Of a stretch of 64,000 bases of DNA, positions 42,632 through 51,734 are shown one piece after another. The stretch spans positions 2,260,259 to 2,324,258 of the forward strand of contig NC_018263.1 of the NCBI RefSeq assembly GCF_000227135.1. The letters run 5' to 3'. This DNA comes from Leishmania donovani. Lineage: Eukaryota > Euglenozoa > Kinetoplastea > Trypanosomatida > Trypanosomatidae. Numbering within the stretch: position 1 is the stretch's first letter; each line of letters begins with the position of its first letter. The position numbers were made by a program, and so were the translations under genes. Under the pieces are notes generated by a model. The model worked only from the letters and a program-made list of their open reading frames with translations. It did not search any database and was not told where the DNA came from.

Positions 42632-43689
42632 TATAGAGGTTTCAGGCGCTGCTCAGAAGCAGCGCAATAGCAAACGAAGAGAAAGCTCTATGTGGGGTGT
42701 ATGTATGGGTGTGGACGCGGACGCGAGAAGCAGAGCAGGGAAGGGATGCGCGAGACAGTCGTGTGGAGAGCTTCGACGAAGGGGGGAGACGAGGTCGGGC
42801 CGGGAGGAGGCACTGCGTCTCTCTCTTTCTGTCTCCTTGCGTGCTGCACCGAGGTGACCGGATGTGCGGTGGGGGACTTTCTAAACAAAGCGCAGCAACG
42901 GAAAGGCGAAACAAGCACGCAGCGGTGACCGAACGAGAAGCACGAGCTCGATAGAGGTGGGTGGGTATACCGAGGCAGAGCAAGCGTACAGAGAGAGAGA
43001 AGGAGAGAGGAGAGGGACACACTCATCCGGATAAAAGCAGGGCAATCATTTTCTCAACATCCATCTAGTGGAGGAAACAAAAAGGAGTAGAGCCTTGCCT
43101 CCTGCCACCCGGAAAGGCGGCGGATAGCTGCTCCGCCCTTTCTTTGGGGGGAAGAGGGGTGAGAGGGAACAAGTTGAGCGGACGCCCCCCCTTTTCTTCA
43201 TCCCAAAGCAAGCTACTCCGTGTGGTGGAAGGCAGTCCATGGGCGACAACTGGGGCCTGATTATGCGAGTGTCTGTGCGTCCATGTATACGGCAACCGCG
43301 TCCTGCAGCTTCACTATGTACGGATGTCTGGGTGCCGAAGTCCACATACATGCCTCTGTACGAAAATGGCAAGAGAAAAAACAGCAATGGGAAGGTCTGA
43401 AGCGCACCGGGAGAGGAGGAGGACTGCGTAGCCCCACCCCAAGGAGAACGAAACGCACTCATCCCTGAGCGCACTCGCCCTTCTCTCGCGACGTGAGAGA
43501 ACGAAGTGTAGACAACACGTCAGTGGGGAGCGATGCACACAACGAAATGCGTAGACAACCTACGCATGCACGCGAGTGTCGAGGCACGCCATGCATGCAA
43601 GGGCACCTTTAATGTGCACGGCACAGTGCACGCCGCCTTTCACCGTGCCATACTCGTCTACAACCGAGTACCACCACCAGTTCGCCAAC

Positions 43690-44289
43690 TCACCTTTTCT
43701 TTTTCCAACGACCGCTGCTTGGCGGGCCATCCAGCGAAGGCGTGTTCTGTGCGTCAGCAATGCCGCCGCATTCGATAGTGGCAGCCCCCGGTACGCTCAT
43801 GTGAGGGCAGTACATATCATCCGCACTCTTGACGTCGCGCACGAATCGACGGTCAACATGCTCTGACTTGGTGTAAAAGTCAACGGCCAGAAACGCGGCC
43901 CTGAAGCACAGGATGAGCTGCATCTGGAGGCGGTTGTGTAGGACGGCGCCGTCGTCGTCGGCACATAAGTCCCCATCGTGTCGGAAAAAGTGCACCCACG
44001 CAAGGATACCGGCGCTAGCAGAGGCACACGGGCTTTGGGCGGGCAGCAACGCCTACTCTGCTAGGCATGGCACGCCGAGCACCGTCACGGTTCATGCCTC
44101 ATCACCAACAGCAGCGACCGCAACCGCAGCCCAACCACCAGCTGCGGCGCTGCTGGTGAGGGGACGCTTCTTGGGCAGCATGGGTTTGACTGAGTCAGGC
44201 GTCCACATGCCTCGCGAGGGCCGCGTTCGTGCGTTCGTGGCGTCGGATGCCGACGCAGCCGTGCTCTGAGGCTTCGTCCGAAGCCTCAC
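43690..44289 (-). pseudogene. Probable pseudogene with two in-frame stops
   Basis: One minus-strand frame spans 600 nt with stops at 44092-44094 (TGA) and 44053-44055 (TAG). The 3' part (43690-44049) has strongly coding-like codon use and reads WVHFFRHDGDLCADDDGAV, HNRLQMQLILCFRAAFLAV, DFYTKSEHVDRRFVRDV, ending in a Lys-rich tail and TGA. The 5' part includes MWTPDSVKPMLPKKRPL. No family is recognised. It lies between the coiled-coil and KAP genes where no intact gene is present. Confidence 0.4.
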
Positions 44290-45050
44290 GTTGGCGGAGG
44301 CACGGCAACGACCCCGCTGTGGTGCGAAGCTCTCAGAACGTTCAGCGTGGCAGGCAGATGCGGGGAGACGAGTTTGAAGAAGACGGTGGAAAGCGTGTCA
44401 TTCACCTCGCCGTGTGAAGGGTGGCGCCGCTGATCGATGTGCTGGGTTTGCTGACTGCGCTGCTAGAGAGACCCATATACACAGAGAATCAGGTAAAGAA
44501 CAAGGCACAGAAGCCCCACAGAGAGCCCCCCTCCCTCTCCCTACCGCAAGGCGCAGTCGTGATCGATTCTTAGAGAACAAACAGAAAGCAAGGGCGAAGG
44601 GTGCCTCATGCCGGTAGACGTACCACCAATACCTCTGCGCTGTGGTACTTGCCGTTTTTTTTTTTGGCTCTTTCCACGACGCAAGCATGGCAGCGTAAAG
44701 AGAACTTCATGACCAAGGGATTGATCTTGCTGTCTCACCGATACATGACACCTCGACTGCCGATGCACACCAGCAGACGGCATGCGCCCAGAGAGAGAAG
44801 AGACGAGCATGTGCACAAAGAGCAGCGCTTTTCCTCTTCCGTGGTGGCAGGAAAAACCGTCGCTACTTCAGCGCGAGATGCGTAGAAAAGACCAAAAGGC
44901 AGCGCCGTATAGAAAGAGGCAACCCGTTGCAGCGGCCAAATCACTCGAATTTGTGACCTGTCGACGATAGCCAGCGAGTACATGCATCACGCGAGCTGCC
45001 ACTGGCTCCATTTCTGCAGCACCCCAACACACAGCAGAAGAACCTCCTCA

Positions 45051-45929
45051 TCACTGTCTCGGCTGTGTCGCCCCAGCCGCGGCATCGCCATCGTCGGACA
45101 TGGTCAGCATCTTTGTGATGTTTTCAAAGGTGTTGATTTGACTTCGTACCGCTTCCATCCTCTCCGTCAGCGCAGTGACCTTGGCGAGCTCCTTGTCACG
45201 CTCTGCTTTACTCGTCGCGGCGCGACGCCGAAGCATTTCAAGGTCGCTCTCCAGTGCCTTGAGCATGCGCGTGCTGCGGTCCTTATCCGTCGAGGCAGAC
45301 TCGTACAACCTCTTGGCCTCGTTCAACTGTGATTGGATAATCGAGAAGCGGTTGAGGAATTCGTTCACCTTGGCCTGGAGCTCCATCTGCTGCGCCTTCG
45401 CGGCGGTCAGCTGTTCTGTCTCCGTCTCTAGCTGTTTTCGGAGCTCCGGGGTGCGGCGAATGTTATCGTCCTTTTTCTTGGTGAGCGCCTCAATCTCGCT
45501 CGCGCGCTTCGCCACGAGCTCGTCGAACTTCTCCTTGCCGGAGTTCGAGTGCTGATCGTAGATTTCCTGCTGCTTCAAAAGGAGTTCCTTTCGCGACTGC
45601 GCACGCTGCTCACGCTCTGCCAACTCTCTCGACACTTCATCCACCTCGGCGATGCGTTTCTTCAGCTCCTCCGAGATCTGCTTTCGCTGCAGCTCGTCGT
45701 CCTCTTTCACCGCCTTGTACTTCGCCTCCAGCCCTTCGTTCATCTTCTCGAGAGTCTCCTGTACACTCCGCAACTTTGCCAGCTTCTCCTGCTCCACCTC
45801 GAGCTCCTTGCGGAGATCCTCCTCCTGCCTCAGCTTGCTGTCCAGCTCCTGCTGCTTTGTCTCTAGCTCTAGTTCGCGGTTGCGAATGCGAAGCAGCTGC
45901 ATTACGAGTCGCTCGGATAAGGCAGACAT
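45051..45929 (-). CDS. Coiled-coil protein, 292 aa (taxilin-like?)
   Basis: Nearly the entire chain from residue about 10 to 275 is a continuous heptad-rich coiled coil (for example RNRELELETKQQELDSKLRQ and RKQLETETEQLTAAKAQ), with a short Gly/Ala-rich tail. There is no enzymatic motif, membrane span or targeting signal. Segment organisation and length are reminiscent of taxilin (myosin-like coiled-coil) proteins involved in syntaxin binding, but intraflagellar-transport or cytoskeletal coiled-coil proteins cannot be excluded. The chosen ATG (MSALSERLV) follows a spacer with a polypyrimidine tract; 141 upstream open codons include Ser/Pro/His-rich non-coding-like sequence. The gene is secure; the family is tentative. 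Confidence 0.8.
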   Translation of the reverse strand: MSALSERLVMQLLRIRNRELELETKQQELDSKLRQEEDLRKELEVEQEKLAKLRSVQETLEKMNEGLEAKYKAVKEDDELQRKQISEELKKRIAEVDEVSRELAEREQRAQSRKELLLKQQEIYDQHSNSGKEKFDELVAKRASEIEALTKKKDDNIRRTPELRKQLETETEQLTAAKAQQMELQAKVNEFLNRFSIIQSQLNEAKRLYESASTDKDRSTRMLKALESDLEMLRRRAATSKAERDKELAKVTALTERMEAVRSQINTFENITKMLTMSDDGDAAAGATQPRQ

Positions 45930-47336
45930 CTTGACGAAGACGGATGTTGGTGTGCCGCTTGTACTCTCAGTTGCTTTCACGAGGGCGATGGGGCTGCAGC
46001 GGGAGAGAGCTGAGCTCGAGAAGACGCTTGCACGAAATCGAGAACGCAAAGGCGAGGGCGTAAGGGGCGGCGCAGGGGAGAGTCTCACCGTTCCCTGGCT
46101 CTCTGCTTGTGCCCTTGAAAGGGCGGTCTCTGAGTTCGGCACGTGTCCCCTCCCCCTCGGGTGATGGTGATCCCTCTTGTGTACGAATATATAGGGTGCG
46201 CGTTCGTCAGTGCAGGCGGAAGGAGAATGGAGGTCTACACTCTGCGATAACGCAGTCGTGAAGTCTGGGGCTGGAAGCACAATGAGACAAGAAACAAAAA
46301 AAATGAAAGGGAGATGCATGCAATTTGAGACGCGATAGCGGATGGCAGCCACCTGACCATCGAAGGTGACGGAGATGAGCGCGAATGCAGCGCGTAGTCC
46401 CGTGTGCTCGCGGTCTGTGCTCGAACGCGGGAAGCGCAGCGCTACGACACAGATAATGCTGACGAGAGCCTTTCTAGAGCCTTCTCGTGCGTGTGAGTGT
46501 GGGCGTGTTCACGCGACGCGACAACAACAGCAAAAAGAGCACGCGAATCGCTCATGCAAGCACAAAACAAAGAGACACACAGACGACCGGATGCGCGAGC
46601 ACGCCTCTTTCACTGTCCCGTCCACCAAAACAACCAACAAAAAAAAAACGATGGCGGAAAAATGAACGGACCAGACGAGCTGGCCAGTTCTTCAACATTC
46701 TGTTCAATAAACCGCGAGAACCGAACAAAAAATTGAAGAGGAAGGTAGGAGACCAGAGTGTAGAGAAGAAGAGGACGTGGTCAATCATTGCGAGAGAGAA
46801 GTGAGAGAGACCCACACAGTCTGCCCACGGTGCGTAGAAGAGCCTCCTTCCCAGCACAGACGTGCATCAGGGAGGCCTAGCAGATTTGCGCATTCTTTGT
46901 CAAGTCTCCGCTACTGACCCATACATCAACTGACACGTTGCCCAGACGTGCTGCGCCAGCGCCTGAACGCGTGTGGACTGTGAACGCAGATACGCTTAAC
47001 ATTTTCTTCAGGTAAGATTGAAGCAGCGTCAATCGCGCGCACGCGGGGCTGTGTTCATCGCGACATGGAACATTACTTTCGGCCAACCGCACAACAACAT
47101 ATCCACTACTACATCCATCACCCCCATCCATTGAAGCACAGGGACGCCCAATGGCGCCAACGAGCGCGGCAGAAGGCACAAGAAAAAGAGGAGGATGGCG
47201 TGCAACAGGAGAGTTACGCGAGCTGCATACCCCATCGACTCTTCTTTGATAGCAACGCAGTAGGACATTCGCCCCCCCCCCACCCGTCTAATTCCTTTGA
47301 ACGCGTCCCTCTCTTTCGAGACCCCTGCAGGATGTG
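45930..47336. other. Spacer between the coiled-coil and deaminase genes
   Basis: Includes pyrimidine tracts on the coding strand at about 46000-46040 suited to splicing of the coiled-coil gene. No gene or repeat recognised. Confidence 0.7.
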
Positions 47337-49211
47337 TCAGCGGCTGCGCAGGTCCTCGGCAACAAATTTCTTGAAGTTGGCGCCATCCCGGTTGGAGATT
47401 TCGGGGATCGTGAGAAATACAATTTTGCGCGGGGTGGTGGCGTCAAACATGTAGAGCGTGACGTCGCCGCCGTAGTGGGCGAGAACGTCCTTTGTCACTC
47501 TCCGCAGCATATTCTCGCACACACCGCACGGGAAGAGCGGGTTTGGCTCCTTTGCGGCCCTTCCGTGCACAAATACCTCTCGCACGCCCCAGGTGGGGAC
47601 ACCGAGTGAGGCAAGCTTGCCCATCGCATTCTGCTCGGAGCAGCGCGACCCGCTCGGCGTGCTGAGCTCGTAGTTGACCGCGATCACGCCTCGTCGCATA
47701 CACTGGCACCACGATCCGCTCGGCGTCCCCATCTCTTCAATGTCGGCCGGGATGGGGGCGTCGATGTGCTCCTCGTGCTTGTTTTCTGGGTTGTCGCCGT
47801 TGAGGTGACAGCGGCACTTGTTGACATCCACAAAGGTAAGCACCGATGTGACTACTGGCCGTGATGGATCGTGCTTGCGCCAGCTACAGTGCGCATGCGT
47901 GCGGCAGAAGCTCTGAATCATGCGCGTAGCGTTGCTGAAGAAAGTGTTGGGCTGTTCCTTCTTGAGGTCGATGATGCTGAAGGTCTCGTCAGTGCCGTAG
48001 CGGGCGCGAATCAGCGAGCATGCATTCATCACAAACGGTGCGACTTGGAGCTGCATGAAGGCAGACGCGGTCAGGTTGAGCAGGTCGCCGACGGTATTCA
48101 GGAAGCCCGGCAGTCTCACAGGTGCCTCTATGCGCGGGAACGCCATAAGCGCATTCGACAGCTGCATCTTCGTGTCCAAGTCACGCAGCACCGACAGCGT
48201 CAAGAAGGCCTCCGCCCACCGCGGCGGGACTCTGGCGGCCAGCGAATCGAAGGCGGCGTTTCCGAGCACCTGCATGTCCCCCACAGTGCGCACGCCTTGC
48301 TCGTCGAGGAACTCGAAGAAGGCGCCCGCCTCCTTGCCTGACAGGGCGTTGTCCATCACGTGTTGGCCCCACGTACGCAGGGTAATCTCGGACGTCTGCA
48401 CCTGCTTGGGCATCACCGTCGTGTCGGCGTGAATGTACAGGCATCTGATTCCGTTTCGGCATGTCGTGTTGAAACGACACATCGTCGGCACCACAGCAGG
48501 AAGCACCTTGGCCGTCTTCAGCCCAAGTGCAAAAAAGTACCCGGCCGTCGGCTCTATCTGGTTCGGCGCTACACGTATGTTCTGCCCGGCGCGCGCGACC
48601 GTCAGCGGCAGCCTCGGCAACGTTTCCAGACGCATGCGCCACGCATCTGGGTTGAAGTGGATGCGCTCGCACGAGCAACCCAACCTTTCGCACCCGCGGA
48701 AGCAGCGATGGACCTTCTTGGGAGAAACGTAGAACCGGATCGGCGGCGGTTGCACGTCGCGTTTATGAAAGAGGTAAAACGCAACGCCACCACCGAGGGC
48801 GGTGGCCACCGGAGCGGCAGAGTGGATGCCTGTAGAGTCGATGCTGCTGCTGAGCATGTGTGGTGACGCGTGGCTATTCTCGTTCGTGGTGGAGCGACTG
48901 CGCGTGATCGGCGATCTCTCTGGCGGTGGTGGCGGCAGCGACGATAACGGGTGCAGCAGAGCAGCTTGGCGACCCGAGGCCGCGTTCTCCGGTGTTACGG
49001 GGCGCTCGGGCGTCGTGGAGGGCGCCTTGGCCACCACGTACCCGCTCCCTACCGAGCCAACGGCACACGTATCATCGTCGTAGAGCAGCGGCGCGTCGTC
49101 CGTGGTAAGGGCGAGCACAACATAGGACTGTGCCTGCTGTGCCTCCTTGAATGGGAGATATCCCTTGTAAAACGGGATCGAAAAAAATGTCTGCGTTGCG
49201 ATTTCCGACAT
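47337..49211 (-). CDS. CCCH zinc-finger protein with C-terminal cytidine-deaminase-fold domain, 624 aa
   Basis: Starts MSEIATQTFF. After a Ser/Pro-rich linker (about 60-130) come Cys/His clusters: an irregular one at 170-185 (C170, C174, C179, C181, H185), then a CCCH-like finger C245-x5-C251-x5-C257-x3-H261. A helical region (about 285-350, SAM-like in appearance) follows. The C-terminal 120 residues show the deaminase fold order: a strand VIAVNYEL, the CxE motif C524-S-E526 (SRCSEQNAM), a strand WGVREVFVHG, the PCxxC motif PCGVC (561-565), then strands VTLYMFD and KIVFLTI. All catalytic/zinc residues of a CDA-type deaminase are present. Extra Cys/His clusters at 436-442, 466-469 and 502-504 may bind another metal. 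I recall, unverified, that deaminase-superfamily surveys name a kinetoplastid family after LmjF36.5940; this is probably its orthologue. The fused finger suggests an RNA or DNA substrate. Confidence 0.85.
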   Translation of the reverse strand: MSEIATQTFFSIPFYKGYLPFKEAQQAQSYVVLALTTDDAPLLYDDDTCAVGSVGSGYVVAKAPSTTPERPVTPENAASGRQAALLHPLSSLPPPPPERSPITRSRSTTNENSHASPHMLSSSIDSTGIHSAAPVATALGGGVAFYLFHKRDVQPPPIRFYVSPKKVHRCFRGCERLGCSCERIHFNPDAWRMRLETLPRLPLTVARAGQNIRVAPNQIEPTAGYFFALGLKTAKVLPAVVPTMCRFNTTCRNGIRCLYIHADTTVMPKQVQTSEITLRTWGQHVMDNALSGKEAGAFFEFLDEQGVRTVGDMQVLGNAAFDSLAARVPPRWAEAFLTLSVLRDLDTKMQLSNALMAFPRIEAPVRLPGFLNTVGDLLNLTASAFMQLQVAPFVMNACSLIRARYGTDETFSIIDLKKEQPNTFFSNATRMIQSFCRTHAHCSWRKHDPSRPVVTSVLTFVDVNKCRCHLNGDNPENKHEEHIDAPIPADIEEMGTPSGSWCQCMRRGVIAVNYELSTPSGSRCSEQNAMGKLASLGVPTWGVREVFVHGRAAKEPNPLFPCGVCENMLRRVTKDVLAHYGGDVTLYMFDATTPRKIVFLTIPEISNRDGANFKKFVAEDLRSR

Positions 49212-49213
49212 GG

Positions 49214-49252
49214 CTAGAGAAAGGAGGCAGGACGGGATGAGGTGGAGGCGGT
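49214..49252 (-). promoter_or_regulatory. Polypyrimidine tract ending in AG right at the deaminase start codon
   Basis: On the coding strand a 37-nt pyrimidine-rich tract ends TTTCTCTAGCCATG, so the AG at 49215-49214 is only two bases above the ATG. If used, the leader would be the spliced leader plus two nucleotides; otherwise the true acceptor lies further upstream and the tract is within the 5' UTR. Confidence 0.4.
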
Positions 49253-49685
49253 GCAAGTCAGGAAGAAAACGAGCGTGAGATAGCAACGACGGGAGACCCA
49301 CAAAACTAAGGAATCGGACAAAAACGCTTCACAGAAAACGCTGCTCCGAAAAAGCGCAAGAACATAGAGAAGGAAACGGAGGCACACACGCCATTCACAT
49401 CACTTTGGTGAACATTCGCGTGCGGGCATGATGTTGGCTTTTCCAGAATCACACGTAGACTTTTTTGGGGGGGGGGCTACCTTTTCAGCCGCCCCTCCGA
49501 ACGTTGCAGAATCAGAGGCTGCGTGCCCCCGGATACAAGTGAGCGGGGTGAGGTCAGCGCACGCGGCGCAGCAGAGCGGAAAGATACGGCGACGAGAACC
49601 TATGAAAAAAAAAAAGAGTGCAGCACACGACACGGTGGATCGTGTTCCCTTAAAGAAAAAAAAAAAAAAAAAAAAAAAAAAAAAA

Positions 49686-49916
49686 NNNNNNNNNNNNNNN
49701 NNNNNNNNNNNNNNNNNNNNNNNNNNNNNNNNNNNNNNNNNNNNNNNNNNNNNNNNNNNNNNNNNNNNNNNNNNNNNNNNNNNNNNNNNNNNNNNNNNNN
49801 NNNNNNNNNNNNNNNNNNNNNNNNNNNNNNNNNNNNNNNNNNNNNNNNNNNNNNNNNNNNNNNNNNNNNNNNNNNNNNNNNNNNNNNNNNNNNNNNNNNN
49901 NNNNNNNNNNNNNNNN
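49686..49916. other. Assembly gap, 231 N, between a poly(A) run and repeat B copy 3
   Basis: The gap is entered through a run of more than 30 A (49654-49685) and left into repeat B. Confidence 0.99.
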
Positions 49917-49919
49917 CGC

Positions 49920-50299
49920 CGCCTGTCGTGCGGGTAACAGCGGGGTGGTGGTCCACGGACATGCCGGATGACCTCAGGGAGGAGGTCGGCCAGCCTCAGG
50001 TCAGGGCCCTCTGAGACCCTTCAACTCGTCTGCATGCCATGCCTCTCCTTCTCAGTCGCTTCCAGCCCCGGCATTCCATAGTATGGAGACTCTCCACATG
50101 GGAGCCTGGAGGGCCCGATGGTGCCAATTCGGGGCTCTTCTCGCCATGCTTCCGGCATCGGCGCCTCACCAGCTCACACCCGGTCGGGCGTAGGATGTGC
50201 CCGCACGTTTCGGGGCACATGCACGTTTACGCTGGTCGGTGCGCATGCCTGCGCGCCTGGTTCGTGCATCACCCGGGCTCTCCTGAAGACTGCATGCCT
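49920..50299 (-). repeat. Dispersed repeat B, copy 3 (abuts assembly gap)
   Basis: Matches copy 2 over 380 nt with a single T-to-C difference, about 15.7 kb away. It is preceded by a 231-N gap and, before that, a run of more than 30 A. The same 74-codon minus-strand frame is intact at 49996-50220. Confidence 0.8.
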
Positions 50300-50842
50300 G
50301 GGAAAGTTATGTGCCCGTCAAGCAGAAGGCGGCCAGCGGATAGCCATGCGCCTGCGTACAAGAAGCTCATAGCTTGTCGCTCAGCAGGGGCATAAGGGAG
50401 GGAAGCAGCCAACGGAACCTCACAGGTGAGAAGTCCGTGCAGGGCGAAGGAGATGCGCTGAATCAGACCATCATGTGCAGAACTGCAGCGAGAAGCGAAT
50501 TCTGTGTCGCATACCGAGCACCACGCAGGGTATAACGTCCTCGAAGCAAATACTGGTGGGAATCGAGGGGGGGGCGGGGGAGAGGGCACCACAACGCTAG
50601 CGCAGTAGTAGGCAGCACCCCACATGCACTCCACTGATGTGGCTGCCCATCACCCGTCGTTGCCGGAATTCGCCGTGCGGACCGGCGCCAGTGAAGACCT
50701 GGGCGAGGATAGTCGCGTGTCGTCTCTTGAGCTCAGCATCCTTGCTCATGTGGCGCGAGATACTTGCCCGCAAAGGGTGTTTGTCTTTGCGTGCTGCATT
50801 GTGTATCGCAAGCGTTGGGTTGGCATGGCGTGGTGAGAAGAG
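50290..50842 (-). pseudogene. Coding-like relic in two frames beside repeat B copy 3
   Basis: Frame 1 is open from at least 50842 to a TAG at 50597 and reads HANPTLAIHNAARKDKHPL, then ISRHMSKDAELKRRHATIL and FTGAGPHGEFRQRRVMG. After a poly-C tract the sense continues in another frame (50634 to 50269): WCSVCDTEFASRCSSAHDGL and RISFALHGLLTCEVPLAAS, running into repeat B. A frameshift in the homopolymer would join them. The CxxC...C...H cluster recalls zinc fingers of trypanosomatid retroelement ORFs, but that is only suggestive. Confidence 0.35.
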
Positions 50843-51734
50843 AAGCAGGTGAGACGATGGCAGTGGCAGGCGACGGTGGAAGGAAAAGCGCCTATGTACA
50901 GACGGCTGCTTGGTAGCCTATAAAGAAAAAGGGAGGACGGTCACAGAAGGAAAGGGGCACACATGCACACAGACAGACAGACAGAGAGCCGGACAGAGGT
51001 CGGGGGGCATGAGATGGGAAGGACAGAGAGACCGACCGATGGAAAAGATGAGAGGCAGAGGTGGCACGCGGTGCGAAAGCACGACCTTTCCAGAGAAACG
51101 AAAGCCCACAAAAAGACGCAACGAGATGCGCCGTCAAACCATGCGGTAACGCTCAACAACGCGGCCAGGGCCACGGTGTTGAGAGAATCGGGAAGAAAGG
51201 CGGCATAGGTTCGGTCTTCTCTCCATATCAACGGAAATCAGCTTAGCGCACCCCTGCCTAGTTACCATACGTACAGTCACCATAAGGCTTTTTCATCTAC
51301 CCCGTGTCGGTCCTCTGCCGATGCTGTAGTTAATGTTTTTGTGTACACAGACGGAGCGCTGGAAGAGTGCTTAGCGTGCCGTTGTCGTGAGAGAAGAGTA
51401 CAAGCAACAGAGAGCAGAAGACTTGCCATCGAGAGGCATGCATCGCTCATCGCTCGAGGTGCATCCACCCTCCAACGGCGGTGGTGTCGTTGGCGGCAAA
51501 CAACTTCAGTCATCACAGAATTCGTCTTCTAGCAGCTTTTATCTTCTCTGTCTTCTGTTGTGCTGCAAGAAATAGAAACAGAGGGGGGAAAAAGGGGGGG
51601 CGGAGGTGCTAGTGTACAAAGTCCCGGCAGCGGAGAAGTCCTTCCTCACCGCTTGGTTTCCCTGCTGTTGTGAGTTCGACAAGTCGCCGCGTGTGCGGTT
51701 CGGACAAGAGATTGCGTGGGGTTCCCCGAGAGCC

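Larger units (their letters stand above)
42578..45050. other. Spacer with a pseudogene
   Basis: Holds the KAP leader and acceptor and the broken frame at 43690-44289. The remainder has no gene. Confidence 0.7.
49212..51734. other. Spacer upstream of the deaminase gene
   Basis: Contains the run of more than 30 A, the 231-N gap, repeat B copy 3 and the relic at 50290-50842. 50850-51730 is purine-rich without a gene. Confidence 0.7.

Noticed and set aside
49212..49301. Thirty extra in-frame codons upstream of the deaminase ATG
   Set aside because: They are translated from the polypyrimidine tract (Leu/Ser/Pro-rich) and lie above the AG acceptor.
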